42,425 nt of DNA, taken from JAHEIJ01 sp040235565. Lineage in GTDB: Bacteria > Pseudomonadota > Gammaproteobacteria > UBA6429 > Thiohalophilaceae. Made by a program: the position numbers and the translations under genes. Below, piece after piece: positions 34,706-41,070 of the stretch. Position 1 is the first letter of the stretch; the number at the start of each line of letters is the position of its first letter. The stretch lies in NCBI GenBank assembly GCA_040235565.1, contig JBECLA010000109.1, positions 1 to 42,425 of the forward strand, given 5' to 3'. The notes under the pieces were generated by a model that saw only the letters and a list, made by a program, of their open reading frames with translations, was not told the DNA's origin and did not search any database.

Positions 34706-35239
34706 ATGGCGATTCGTGAATTTGAAGGTGTGATGCCAGACATTGATCCGACCGCCTATGTCGATGACACCGCATTAATCATCGGCAACGTGGAAATCGG
34801 TGCGGATACTTCGATATGGCCATTCGCAGTGATACGTGGCGATGTGAATCGTATTCGCATCGGCAAGAAGTCGAACATTCAGGACCAGTCGGTATTGCAT
34901 GTTAACCATGACAGCCCCTATAACCCGGGCGGCAATACCTTGGCGGTGGGGGATAAGGTGACAGTCGGTCATCGGGTTATTCTGCACGGCTGCACTGTTC
35001 ACGATCATTGTCTGATCGGGATGGGGACCACCGTGATGGACGGTGTCGTCGTGCATTCGAACAGTATTATCGGTGCTGGTTCACTGGTGACATCAGGTAG
35101 GGAACTGGAGGGAGGTTACCTCTGGCTAGGCAGTCCCGTTCGCCGGGTTCGCGCGTTATCGGAGGAAGAGATTGCGGCCATTGACTATTCGGCTAACCAT
35201 TACGTCAAACTGAAACACCGTCATTATGTTTCTTCCTGA
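34706..35239 (+). CDS. Gamma carbonic anhydrase-family protein (YrdA-like)
   Basis: The 177-residue protein is a left-handed beta-helix of hexapeptide repeats: AYVDDTALIIGNVEIGADTSIWPFAVIRGD, then repeated isoleucine/valine turns. Three His ligands expected for the metal site appear in VLHVNHD and VGHRVILHGC. Family members form trimers; many lack shown carbonic anhydrase activity. It starts 22 bases after the lipoprotein gene and 18 bases before the glycosylase gene, so the set probably shares a transcript. Confidence 0.93.
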   Translation: MAIREFEGVMPDIDPTAYVDDTALIIGNVEIGADTSIWPFAVIRGDVNRIRIGKKSNIQDQSVLHVNHDSPYNPGGNTLAVGDKVTVGHRVILHGCTVHDHCLIGMGTTVMDGVVVHSNSIIGAGSLVTSGRELEGGYLWLGSPVRRVRALSEEEIAAIDYSANHYVKLKHRHYVSS

Positions 35240-35257
35240 GGCCATTCACTGAACAGC

Positions 35258-35935
35258 ATGCTGGAGCGACAGTTCTTTGATCGTGATGCCCGTCTTGTTG
35301 CCAGAGAACTTCTGGGCAAAGTCATTCGCCGCCGGTATCAAAACCGCTGGCTGGCCTGTCGCATCATTGAAACCGAAGCCTACTATCAGAATGAGAAAGG
35401 CAGTCATTCCTCGCTCGGCTTTACCAACAAGCGTAAAGCCATGTTTATGCCGCCCGGCACAATTTATATGTATTATGCCCGGGGCGGGGACTCATTAAAT
35501 ATCAGCGTTCGCGGCAAAGGTAATGCCGTGCTGATTAAATCGGCCATTGTCTGGTTTGATGCCCAGTCACCGGAATCGACACTTAAATTAATGCAACACC
35601 TCAACCCGGTTAAAGGCACACAAAAAATTCGTCCCAAAGAAAAACTCTGTAGTGGTCAGACCCTGCTGTGTCGATGTCTGAATTTGAAAGTAACTGACTG
35701 GGATCAAAAGACGTTTGATTCCGGGCGGTTTTATATCGAGGATGCCGGCAACCCGGTCACGAAAATCATTCAAACCGTTCGCCTCGGTATCCCGGCCGGC
35801 CGGGATGAACATTTACATTATCGCTTCATCGATTATGAATATGCCGGCTCCTGTACCAGTAATCCGCTAACCAGGCGCGCCTGGATGGAAGGCCGGGACT
35901 ATCAGATTCACCACCATGTATCTGCTACTCGCTGA
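35258..35935 (+). CDS. DNA-3-methyladenine glycosylase (AAG/MPG family)
   Basis: The 225-residue protein matches the AAG fold: FFDRDARLVARELLGKVI, the catalytic Glu region IIETEAYYQNEKGSHS, AMFMPPGTIYMYYARGG and LNISVRGKGNAVLIKSA. It removes alkylated bases such as 3-methyladenine or hypoxanthine to start base excision repair. It overlaps the DUF2784 gene by 20 bases. Together with xthA at 26 kb, the window holds two base excision repair genes, though in different operons. Confidence 0.9.
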   Translation: MLERQFFDRDARLVARELLGKVIRRRYQNRWLACRIIETEAYYQNEKGSHSSLGFTNKRKAMFMPPGTIYMYYARGGDSLNISVRGKGNAVLIKSAIVWFDAQSPESTLKLMQHLNPVKGTQKIRPKEKLCSGQTLLCRCLNLKVTDWDQKTFDSGRFYIEDAGNPVTKIIQTVRLGIPAGRDEHLHYRFIDYEYAGSCTSNPLTRRAWMEGRDYQIHHHVSATR

Positions 35936-36287
35936 TCTGGTGGTTGTGCTGCATCTGCTGTTTGTAATCTTTGCCGTGCTTGGCGGCTTGCTGCTATTTA
36001 AATGGCCGCGGCTTGCCTGGCTCCACCTTCCAGTGGTGGTATGGGGTGCTGTAACGGAATTCCTCGGCCTGATTTGCCCGCTGACGCCACTGGAAATCTG
36101 GTTGCGCCAACAAGCCGGTGCCGATCCTTATCATGGCGGTTTTATTTCCCATTACCTGGTTCCCATAATCTACCCGCCGGGATTAACGCCAGGCATGCAA
36201 TGGCTGCTGGGGGGCGGTCTGGTAATGATTAATTTACTGGTCTACAGCGGGTTGTTTGTGCGTAAACGTAAATCAAGGCAGGGATAA
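35916..36287 (+). CDS. DUF2784 membrane protein
   Basis: The 123-residue protein has three or four membrane segments (LLLADLVVVLHLLFVIFAVLG, LAWLHLPVVVWGAVTEFLGLICPLTP, and WLLGGGLVMINLLVYSGLFV) and the typical LLADLVVVLHLLFV and ICPLTPLE of DUF2784. Function is unknown. It overlaps the end of the glycosylase gene by 20 bases, so translation may be coupled. It converges on aroE 29 bases away, without a terminator that I can see. Confidence 0.92.
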   Translation: MYLLLADLVVVLHLLFVIFAVLGGLLLFKWPRLAWLHLPVVVWGAVTEFLGLICPLTPLEIWLRQQAGADPYHGGFISHYLVPIIYPPGLTPGMQWLLGGGLVMINLLVYSGLFVRKRKSRQG

Positions 36288-36316
36288 AAGGAATTCGCTG
36301 TGCAGTAAGCACCATA

Positions 36317-37174
36317 TCAGGAAGTTTGCATTTCCTGCCGTAAGGCTGTGATCACCGGCAGGGTCTCAGGTCGGACGCCACGCCACAGGGTAAACGATTC
36401 CGCAGCCTGCTCCACCAGCATGCCAAGGCCATCCAGGATAATACTGGCGCCGTGGTGTTCGGCCCATTGCATAAAGGGCGTCGGCTTCGCACCGTACATC
36501 ATGTCATAACAACAGCTGCCATCCGCCAGCAGCCCATCTGGCAGGGGGGGCAGTTCGCCTTGCAGACTGGCCGCCGTGGCATTGATCACCACATCATACT
36601 GACGGGCCGCCAGGGTTTGATCATACCCACAGCCCTGTACCGCGCCGAGATCGGAAAATTCATCTGCCAGATCACGCGCCCGACTTTCGGTGCGATTGGC
36701 GATCACCAAAATGGCCGGTGTTTGTTCCAGTAAAGGCGCCAATACCCCACGCGCCGCCCCACCGGCACCCATCAAAAGAATTCGTTTGTGCTGCAGTTCA
36801 ATGCCGTTGTTACGAAGCATATCATTAACCAGTCCGGTGCCGTCCGTGTTGTCACCAAACAACTGACCCTTTTCGATCTGGATGGTATTGACCGCACCGG
36901 CGCGCTCAGCCCGAGGGCTGCGACTATTGACCAGCTGCCAGGCCTCCTGTTTAAACGGCACGGTAATGTTGAGGCCCTTGCCGCCGCTGGCAACGAAGTT
37001 GCCGACCGCCTGTTGAAAGCCGCCGGGATCGACCTGGATTGCGGTATAGTGCACCGGCTCACCGGTTTGCGCGGCAAACAGACTATGAATACGTGGGGAT
37101 TTACTATGCGCAATCGGATTCCCCATGACCGCGTATTCATCGCGCGGTTTGTCAAAATCGAAAATATCGCTCAT
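36317..37174 (-). CDS. aroE: Shikimate dehydrogenase
   Basis: The 285-residue enzyme reduces 3-dehydroshikimate to shikimate with NADPH in aromatic amino acid synthesis. Marks are VMGNPIAHSKSPRIH, GLNITVPFKQEA, DGTGLVNDM, GAGGAARGVL and NRTESRARDL. The start ATG 37174 follows the hemB stop by 4 bases, so aroE is the second gene of a hemB-aroE operon. A longer version reaching into hemB is not needed. Confidence 0.95.
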   Translation of the reverse strand: MSDIFDFDKPRDEYAVMGNPIAHSKSPRIHSLFAAQTGEPVHYTAIQVDPGGFQQAVGNFVASGGKGLNITVPFKQEAWQLVNSRSPRAERAGAVNTIQIEKGQLFGDNTDGTGLVNDMLRNNGIELQHKRILLMGAGGAARGVLAPLLEQTPAILVIANRTESRARDLADEFSDLGAVQGCGYDQTLAARQYDVVINATAASLQGELPPLPDGLLADGSCCYDMMYGAKPTPFMQWAEHHGASIILDGLGMLVEQAAESFTLWRGVRPETLPVITALRQEMQTS

Positions 37175-37178
37175 GACA

Positions 37179-38198
37179 TCAGGGCTGATCGTGCAACCAC
37201 TGCGCCACCCGCTTGGCAAAATAGGTAAGGATGCCATCGGCGCCGGCGCGCTTGAAACCCAGCAGCGACTCCATGATCACCGCTTTTTCATCCAGCCAGC
37301 CGTTTTGCGCGGCCGCCATGAGCATGGCGTATTCACCGCTGACCTGATAGACATAGGTGGGCACGGCATACTGGTCTTTCACCCGGCGCACGATATCCAG
37401 ATAGGGCATGCCGGGCTTGACCATCACCATATCGGCCCCTTCCTCCAGGTCCAGCGCCACTTCCCATAGCGACTCATCCCCATTGGCCGGATCCATCTGA
37501 TAGGTGTACTTGTTGCCCGTGCCGAGACTGGCCGCCGAACCCACGGCATCCCGGAAGGGACCGTAAAAACTCGAGGCATACTTGGCCGAATAGGCCAGAA
37601 TGCGGGTATGAATGCAGCCCGCGTTCTCCAGCGCATTGCGAATTTGCCCAATGCGGCCATCCATCATGTCAGAAGGCGCGACCACATCCGCCCCGGCCTC
37701 GGCATGGGAGAGCGCCTGCTTCACCAGTACTGCCACCGTTTCGTCATTCAGCACATAACCGGTCTCGTCAATCAGCCCATCCTGACCGTGCGTGGTAAAG
37801 GGATCCAGTGCCACATCCGTGATCACGCCCAGTTGCGGGTATTCGGCCTTGAGCGCCCGGACGGCCCGTTGCGCCAGGCCGTCGGGATTGAAAGCCTCCC
37901 GGGCGTCTTCGGTCTTTTTCTCCACGGGGGTAACCGGAAACAGGGCAACCGCGGGAATACCCAGCTGCACCAGTTCGGCGGCTTCTTTCATTAACTCATC
38001 AATACTGAGGCGTTCGATACCCGGCATGGAGGCGACCGCCTCGCGCTGGGCCTCGCCTTCCAGAACGAACATGGGGTAGATGAGATCATCCACCCTGAGG
38101 TGTGATTCACGCATCAGACGCCGTGAAAATTCATCGCGGCGCATCCGTCGCAGTCGTCTCTGAGGAAATTTCCCTCTGCCGGTTTCACTCGTGGCCAC
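37179..38198 (-). CDS. hemB: Delta-aminolevulinic acid dehydratase (porphobilinogen synthase)
   Basis: The protein (about 339 residues) condenses two aminolevulinate units to porphobilinogen, feeding HemC. Marks are RRLRRMRRDEFSRRL, the metal-region DVALDPFTTHGQDGLID without the Cys residues of zinc enzymes (the Mg-type seen in Pseudomonas), APSDMMDGRIGQIR, YSAKYASSFYGPFRDA with the Schiff-base Lys region, and VMVKPGMPYLDIV. Two GTG starts are possible; that at 38198 has AGGGGA 5 bases upstream and gives a length close to Pseudomonas HemB, while one at 38225 lacks a ribosome site. Followed 4 bases later by aroE. Confidence 0.95.
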   Translation of the reverse strand: MATSETGRGKFPQRRLRRMRRDEFSRRLMRESHLRVDDLIYPMFVLEGEAQREAVASMPGIERLSIDELMKEAAELVQLGIPAVALFPVTPVEKKTEDAREAFNPDGLAQRAVRALKAEYPQLGVITDVALDPFTTHGQDGLIDETGYVLNDETVAVLVKQALSHAEAGADVVAPSDMMDGRIGQIRNALENAGCIHTRILAYSAKYASSFYGPFRDAVGSAASLGTGNKYTYQMDPANGDESLWEVALDLEEGADMVMVKPGMPYLDIVRRVKDQYAVPTYVYQVSGEYAMLMAAAQNGWLDEKAVIMESLLGFKRAGADGILTYFAKRVAQWLHDQP

Positions 38199-38430
38199 AC
38201 TTTTCCCCTGCGCTAAGTCACTCACTGAACGTTAAAATAATGTTTGTATTTCATAATGTTACTCAGAAATCACTGCCTGCTCACCTGATCCCTGCTTTGA
38301 CTCTTTATTTCGGCCCGTCCTGCCAACTGCGTCACATTTTTTATTATGCCGTCATACCCGGTTCGGAACTTCTTCCCCACGGCAAGTTTCTAAATATATC
38401 AGCCTCACCGAAAACGGGGAAATCTCCGAC

Positions 38431-38459
38431 TTGCCATCTCAGTCGAGAGATATTCTAAT
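38431..38459 (+). promoter_or_regulatory. Sigma-70 promoter of the MlaC-type gene
   Basis: TTGCCA, a 17-base spacer and TCTAAT match the -35 and -10 consensus at 5 of 6 positions each. Transcription would start near 38466, about 24 bases before the chosen ATG, leaving just room for the ribosome site CAGGGG. Confidence 0.65.
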
Positions 38460-38489
38460 AGCAACAGTGTGAGTCAGGGGATAACCACC

Positions 38490-39164
38490 ATGCCAGACCT
38501 TCTGCGACAACCATTACGCATCTTCAAGCAGCTTGGCTTGCTTGTGCTCGCCGCTGCATTACTGATCACCCCGTTACAGGCTGAACCCGTCCCCCCCAAC
38601 ACTGTGCTGGAACAGGCCTCACGGGAAATGATCAGCGCGATCAATGCCAATCACGACAAGATCAAGGCTGATCCGGCTGTCGTCAACGGGTTGGTGGAAG
38701 ATATTCTGATGCCACACATCGATTTTATTGCTGCCTCCCGGTGGGTATTGGGCAAACACTGGCGCCGGGCGAGCAAGGAACAAAAACTGAATTTCATACG
38801 CCAGTTCCGCACGCTGTTGCTGCGTTTCTATTCCGCTGCCCTGGCAGAGTACCTCACCAGCAATAACGTCTCCGATGATATGTTTGTTTTCCTGCCACTG
38901 CGGGGTGATATGGCAAACAAGCAGGTAACAGTCAATTCGGAAATTCACGCGCCAAGTGGCAGTATCATACCGGTAAAATACAGCATGCATCTGACCCACA
39001 AAGGCTGGAAAGTGTATGACGTGTCAATTGAAGGCGTCAGCATGGTAACCACCTATCGCACCAGCTTCGCGGCAGAAATCAAGCAAAAAGGACTGGATGG
39101 CCTGATTGCCTCATTGAGCGAACGAAATGGCAAATTGACCAACAAGGACAGCCAGGGCTCATAG
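38490..39164 (+). CDS. MlaC/Ttg2D-family periplasmic phospholipid-binding protein
   Basis: The 224-residue protein has a signal peptide (LGLLVLAAALLITPLQA|EP) and the MlaC (toluene tolerance Ttg2) fold: VNGLVEDILMPHIDFIAASRWVLGKHWRRAS, FIRQFRTLLLRFYSAAL, VPVKYSMHL-like IIPVKYSM and GWKVYDVSIEGVSMVTTYRTSF. MlaC ferries phospholipids between MlaA and the MlaFEDB transporter. Here none of the other mla genes is adjacent, so it is an orphan copy. ATG 38490 is preferred to GTG 38469 because CAGGGG lies 9 bases upstream and the promoter is very close. Confidence 0.92.
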   Translation: MPDLLRQPLRIFKQLGLLVLAAALLITPLQAEPVPPNTVLEQASREMISAINANHDKIKADPAVVNGLVEDILMPHIDFIAASRWVLGKHWRRASKEQKLNFIRQFRTLLLRFYSAALAEYLTSNNVSDDMFVFLPLRGDMANKQVTVNSEIHAPSGSIIPVKYSMHLTHKGWKVYDVSIEGVSMVTTYRTSFAAEIKQKGLDGLIASLSERNGKLTNKDSQGS

Positions 39165-39270
39165 CCAGCAATCTAGCTGCTACTCCTGCTTCCATTTCGT
39201 CACTCTCTTCACAGTCACTTTTTTTACAGTGACGACGAATCTGCCTCGTCGATTGCTCCTGTCTTTGAGA

Positions 39271-39286
39271 TTGATTCGTGAATCAA
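39271..39286. promoter_or_regulatory. Palindrome TTGATTCGTGAATCAA
   Basis: Two 7-bp perfect arms around a GT centre, 107 bases after the MlaC-type gene and 260 before the BASS gene. The half-sites TTGAT and ATCAA resemble FNR/CRP-type sites, but the spacing is 6 instead of 4, so it is not a standard FNR box. Likely an operator or part of an RNA structure. Confidence 0.4.
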
Positions 39287-39292
39287 ACAACA

Positions 39293-39330
39293 AAAAATCG
39301 CTGTACCGCTAATCTGATACGGTGATTTTT
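39293..39330 (+). terminator. Possible terminator in the gap after the MlaC-type gene
   Basis: AAAAATC pairs with GATTTTT, enclosing ACCG paired with CGGT and a 5-base bulge. The T run lies in the 3' arm, as in bidirectional terminators. It is 128 bases past the stop, so the transcript would have a structured 3' end. Confidence 0.4.
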
Positions 39331-39546
39331 AACACAGCCCCCTTTGGTAATCCTTTCACGGGGGATGAATCATATTCTGTCCATTCCCAAATCAGGCACC
39401 GGCCTGCTGGTAAAAACATCTAGACCACACAGCCTGCGCTTGCCGGGTAACAACTCACGCTTTTTAGCAAACAGAAACCGGATGCGCCTTTCTGAAGTTA
39501 GTGTTGTTATTATGGCGGTTACTTCAATAAAACAAACCATGATTCC

Positions 39547-40482
39547 ATGTTCATTTTCCGCTGGATTGCAAATGGCCTTGCGCCCCTGACTTTATTGGGC
39601 GCCATCGGGGCCTACTTTGTGCCCGAATTGTTTTTGCCGTTTAAGTATGTTTTCAAATGGCTGTTCGCCACCACCATGTTGGCACTTGGTGTCGTGCTTG
39701 ATCCCGCAGAACTGAAAGACACCTTGCGCCATCCGCTACGCATCCTTCTGGGCGTACTAACCCAGTACGTGGTTATGCCGCTACTGGCATTTGCGGTTGC
39801 CACCCTGGCAGGCCTGCCACCTGCACTGGCGCTCGGCTTCATCATTGTTGGTTCCGCCCCCGGTGCCATGGCCAGCAATGTCATCGTCTACCTGGCCGGT
39901 GGTGCTATGGCGTTCTCCATTGCCATGACGACCGTCGCCACATTTCTGTCACCGCTGCTAACCCCCATCCTGGTCGAGTCCCTGGGAGGCAGATTATTAC
40001 CGATTCCCTTCTGGAACATGATGCAAACGATCCTGCTGGTGGTGGTCGTGCCCCTGGGACTGGGCATGTTCCTGCATCGCTATCTTGGCAGATACCTGTC
40101 CCTGGCGCGGGAGTTCGCACCGGCTCTGGCAGCCGTGGCGATTATTATCATTTGCAGCTATGCAGTCGCGGCAAACCAGAGCCGCATCGCCAGCGTCGGC
40201 CTGGATGTATTCCTGCTGGTCGTGTTACTCAATGCCCTGGGCTACATCGCTGGCTGGTTGCTGGCGCGATGGTATCGCTTCGATCAACGTCACCAGGTCG
40301 CGCTGGCCATCGAAATCGGGATGCAAAATGCGGGACTGGGGGTCGTCCTTGCCCTTGAGCATTTCAAAGCCACCCCGGAGACGGCTTTGCCCGGTGCATT
40401 GTTTGCCGTCTGGTGCATCCTCACCGCCGCCGGTGCCACCACCTGGTTACGACGTCGCCAGGCGGTGGTGGCCGCCAGTTAA
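39547..40482 (+). CDS. Bile acid:sodium symporter (BASS) family transporter
   Basis: The 311-residue membrane protein has about nine to ten segments and BASS-family marks: ATTMLALGVVLDPAEL near the start, VVMPLLAFAVATLAGLPPALALGFIIVGSAPGAMASN (the sodium-site region) and IEIGMQNAGLGVVLAL with the crossover-type repeat. Bacterial members move organic acids, bile-like compounds or pantoate with sodium; the substrate cannot be told from sequence. The ribosome site is weak. The stop codon lies just before a candidate promoter for the next gene. Confidence 0.92.
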   Translation: MFIFRWIANGLAPLTLLGAIGAYFVPELFLPFKYVFKWLFATTMLALGVVLDPAELKDTLRHPLRILLGVLTQYVVMPLLAFAVATLAGLPPALALGFIIVGSAPGAMASNVIVYLAGGAMAFSIAMTTVATFLSPLLTPILVESLGGRLLPIPFWNMMQTILLVVVVPLGLGMFLHRYLGRYLSLAREFAPALAAVAIIIICSYAVAANQSRIASVGLDVFLLVVLLNALGYIAGWLLARWYRFDQRHQVALAIEIGMQNAGLGVVLALEHFKATPETALPGALFAVWCILTAAGATTWLRRRQAVVAAS

Positions 40483-40510
40483 TTGACACCATTCCTCCAT
40501 CTCATACTAA
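40483..40510 (+). promoter_or_regulatory. Candidate sigma-70 promoter for the small secreted peptide gene
   Basis: A perfect -35 TTGACA overlaps the TAA area of the BASS gene; after 16 bases comes TACTAA (4 of 6 to the -10). The leader would be about 145 bases and contains small hairpins (GGGT-GTGA-ACCC and CCCAA-A-TTGGG). Confidence 0.45.
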
Positions 40511-40661
40511 AGTGTGAACAATATAACATTTCGGGTGTGAACCCCCTCCCAAATTGGGGAAATGCGCCACCGAAAGTATTAATTCTCCGCCACAGTGACC
40601 GCTAACCTGTTACTTGAGGCCCTTCCCCCCACAACACAAACAAAGATCAGGAGCCCGCACG

Positions 40662-40838
40662 ATGTTGAAACACTCCTATCATGCCCGGTTGTCAATCTGG
40701 CATGTAGTGCTACTGGTGATCATCCTTGCCATCAGTTTGCCTGTGGTCGCCAAGCCCACCACGTCATCGACACACCTGCTACAACAGACACCCGATGACA
40801 TGTGCGCGGCACGCGACCCGCGTTTGAACCAAATATGA
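40662..40838 (+). CDS. 58-residue secreted or membrane-anchored peptide, unknown
   Basis: The peptide begins MLKHSYHARLSIW, has one hydrophobic segment (about residues 14-30, VVLLVIILAISLPVVA) that may be a signal peptide with cleavage after VVA, and a mature part of some 28 residues with one Cys (DDMCAARDPRLN). AGGAG lies 8 bases before the ATG. A terminator follows 18 bases after the stop and a candidate promoter lies upstream, so this is a complete small transcription unit. I do not recognise a family. Confidence 0.6.
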   Translation: MLKHSYHARLSIWHVVLLVIILAISLPVVAKPTTSSTHLLQQTPDDMCAARDPRLNQI

Positions 40839-40856
40839 ACATCACGTTTCCCCCTA

Positions 40857-40888
40857 ACCGTGTGGCCAGGGAAGGCCACAGGGTTTTT
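40857..40888 (+). terminator. Rho-independent terminator after the small peptide gene
   Basis: ACCGTGTGGCC pairs with GGCCACAGGGT with one mismatch (11 positions), loop AGGGAA, then TTTTT. It ends the small gene and isolates the signalling gene downstream. Confidence 0.88.
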
Positions 40889-40953
40889 CTGCCATTTCCA
40901 TTCTTGTGCTTTAGCCAGGCTACGGTTCATCACCGCTGAGCCCCTGATTTTGT

Positions 40954-40980
40954 TCAAGTTCCGCTGCCGTCTGCCGATCT
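40954..40980 (+). promoter_or_regulatory. fliA box: Sigma-28 (FliA)-like promoter
   Basis: TCAAGTTC, 11 bases, GCCGATCT matches the FliA consensus TAAAGTTT-N11-GCCGATAA at 6 of 8 positions in each half and with the right spacing. Transcription would start near 40987, about 84 bases before the ATG of the REC-REC-PAS-GGDEF gene. It starts past the terminator at 40857-40888, as expected for a new unit. Confidence 0.6.
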
Positions 40981-41070
40981 AACCTAGACCGGTTTGGCCC
41001 TTATTTTTTTGATGTTTTTGCGCCCGTACCCTGTGCCGGCGTGGATGGATCCCAGGCGACAAAAATACAC

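Larger units (their letters stand above)
39165..39546. other. 382-base gap holding several stem-loops
   Basis: No convincing gene is seen. Perfect inverted repeats follow each other: GTCACT/AGTGAC (39214-39233), CGACGA/TCGTCG (39233-39251), TTGATTC-GT-GAATCAA (39271-39286), AAAAATC with inner ACCG/CGGT (39293-39330), CCCCC/GGGGG (39338-39364) and CAGGC/GCCTG (39393-39406). The fourth ends in GATTTTT and could act as a terminator. The rest up to the BASS gene shows nothing definite. Confidence 0.6.

Noticed and set aside
40839..41070. c-di-GMP riboswitch upstream of the GGDEF gene
   Set aside because: The conserved GEMM-I core elements could not be found; the leader holds only the sigma-28-like promoter and the preceding terminator.
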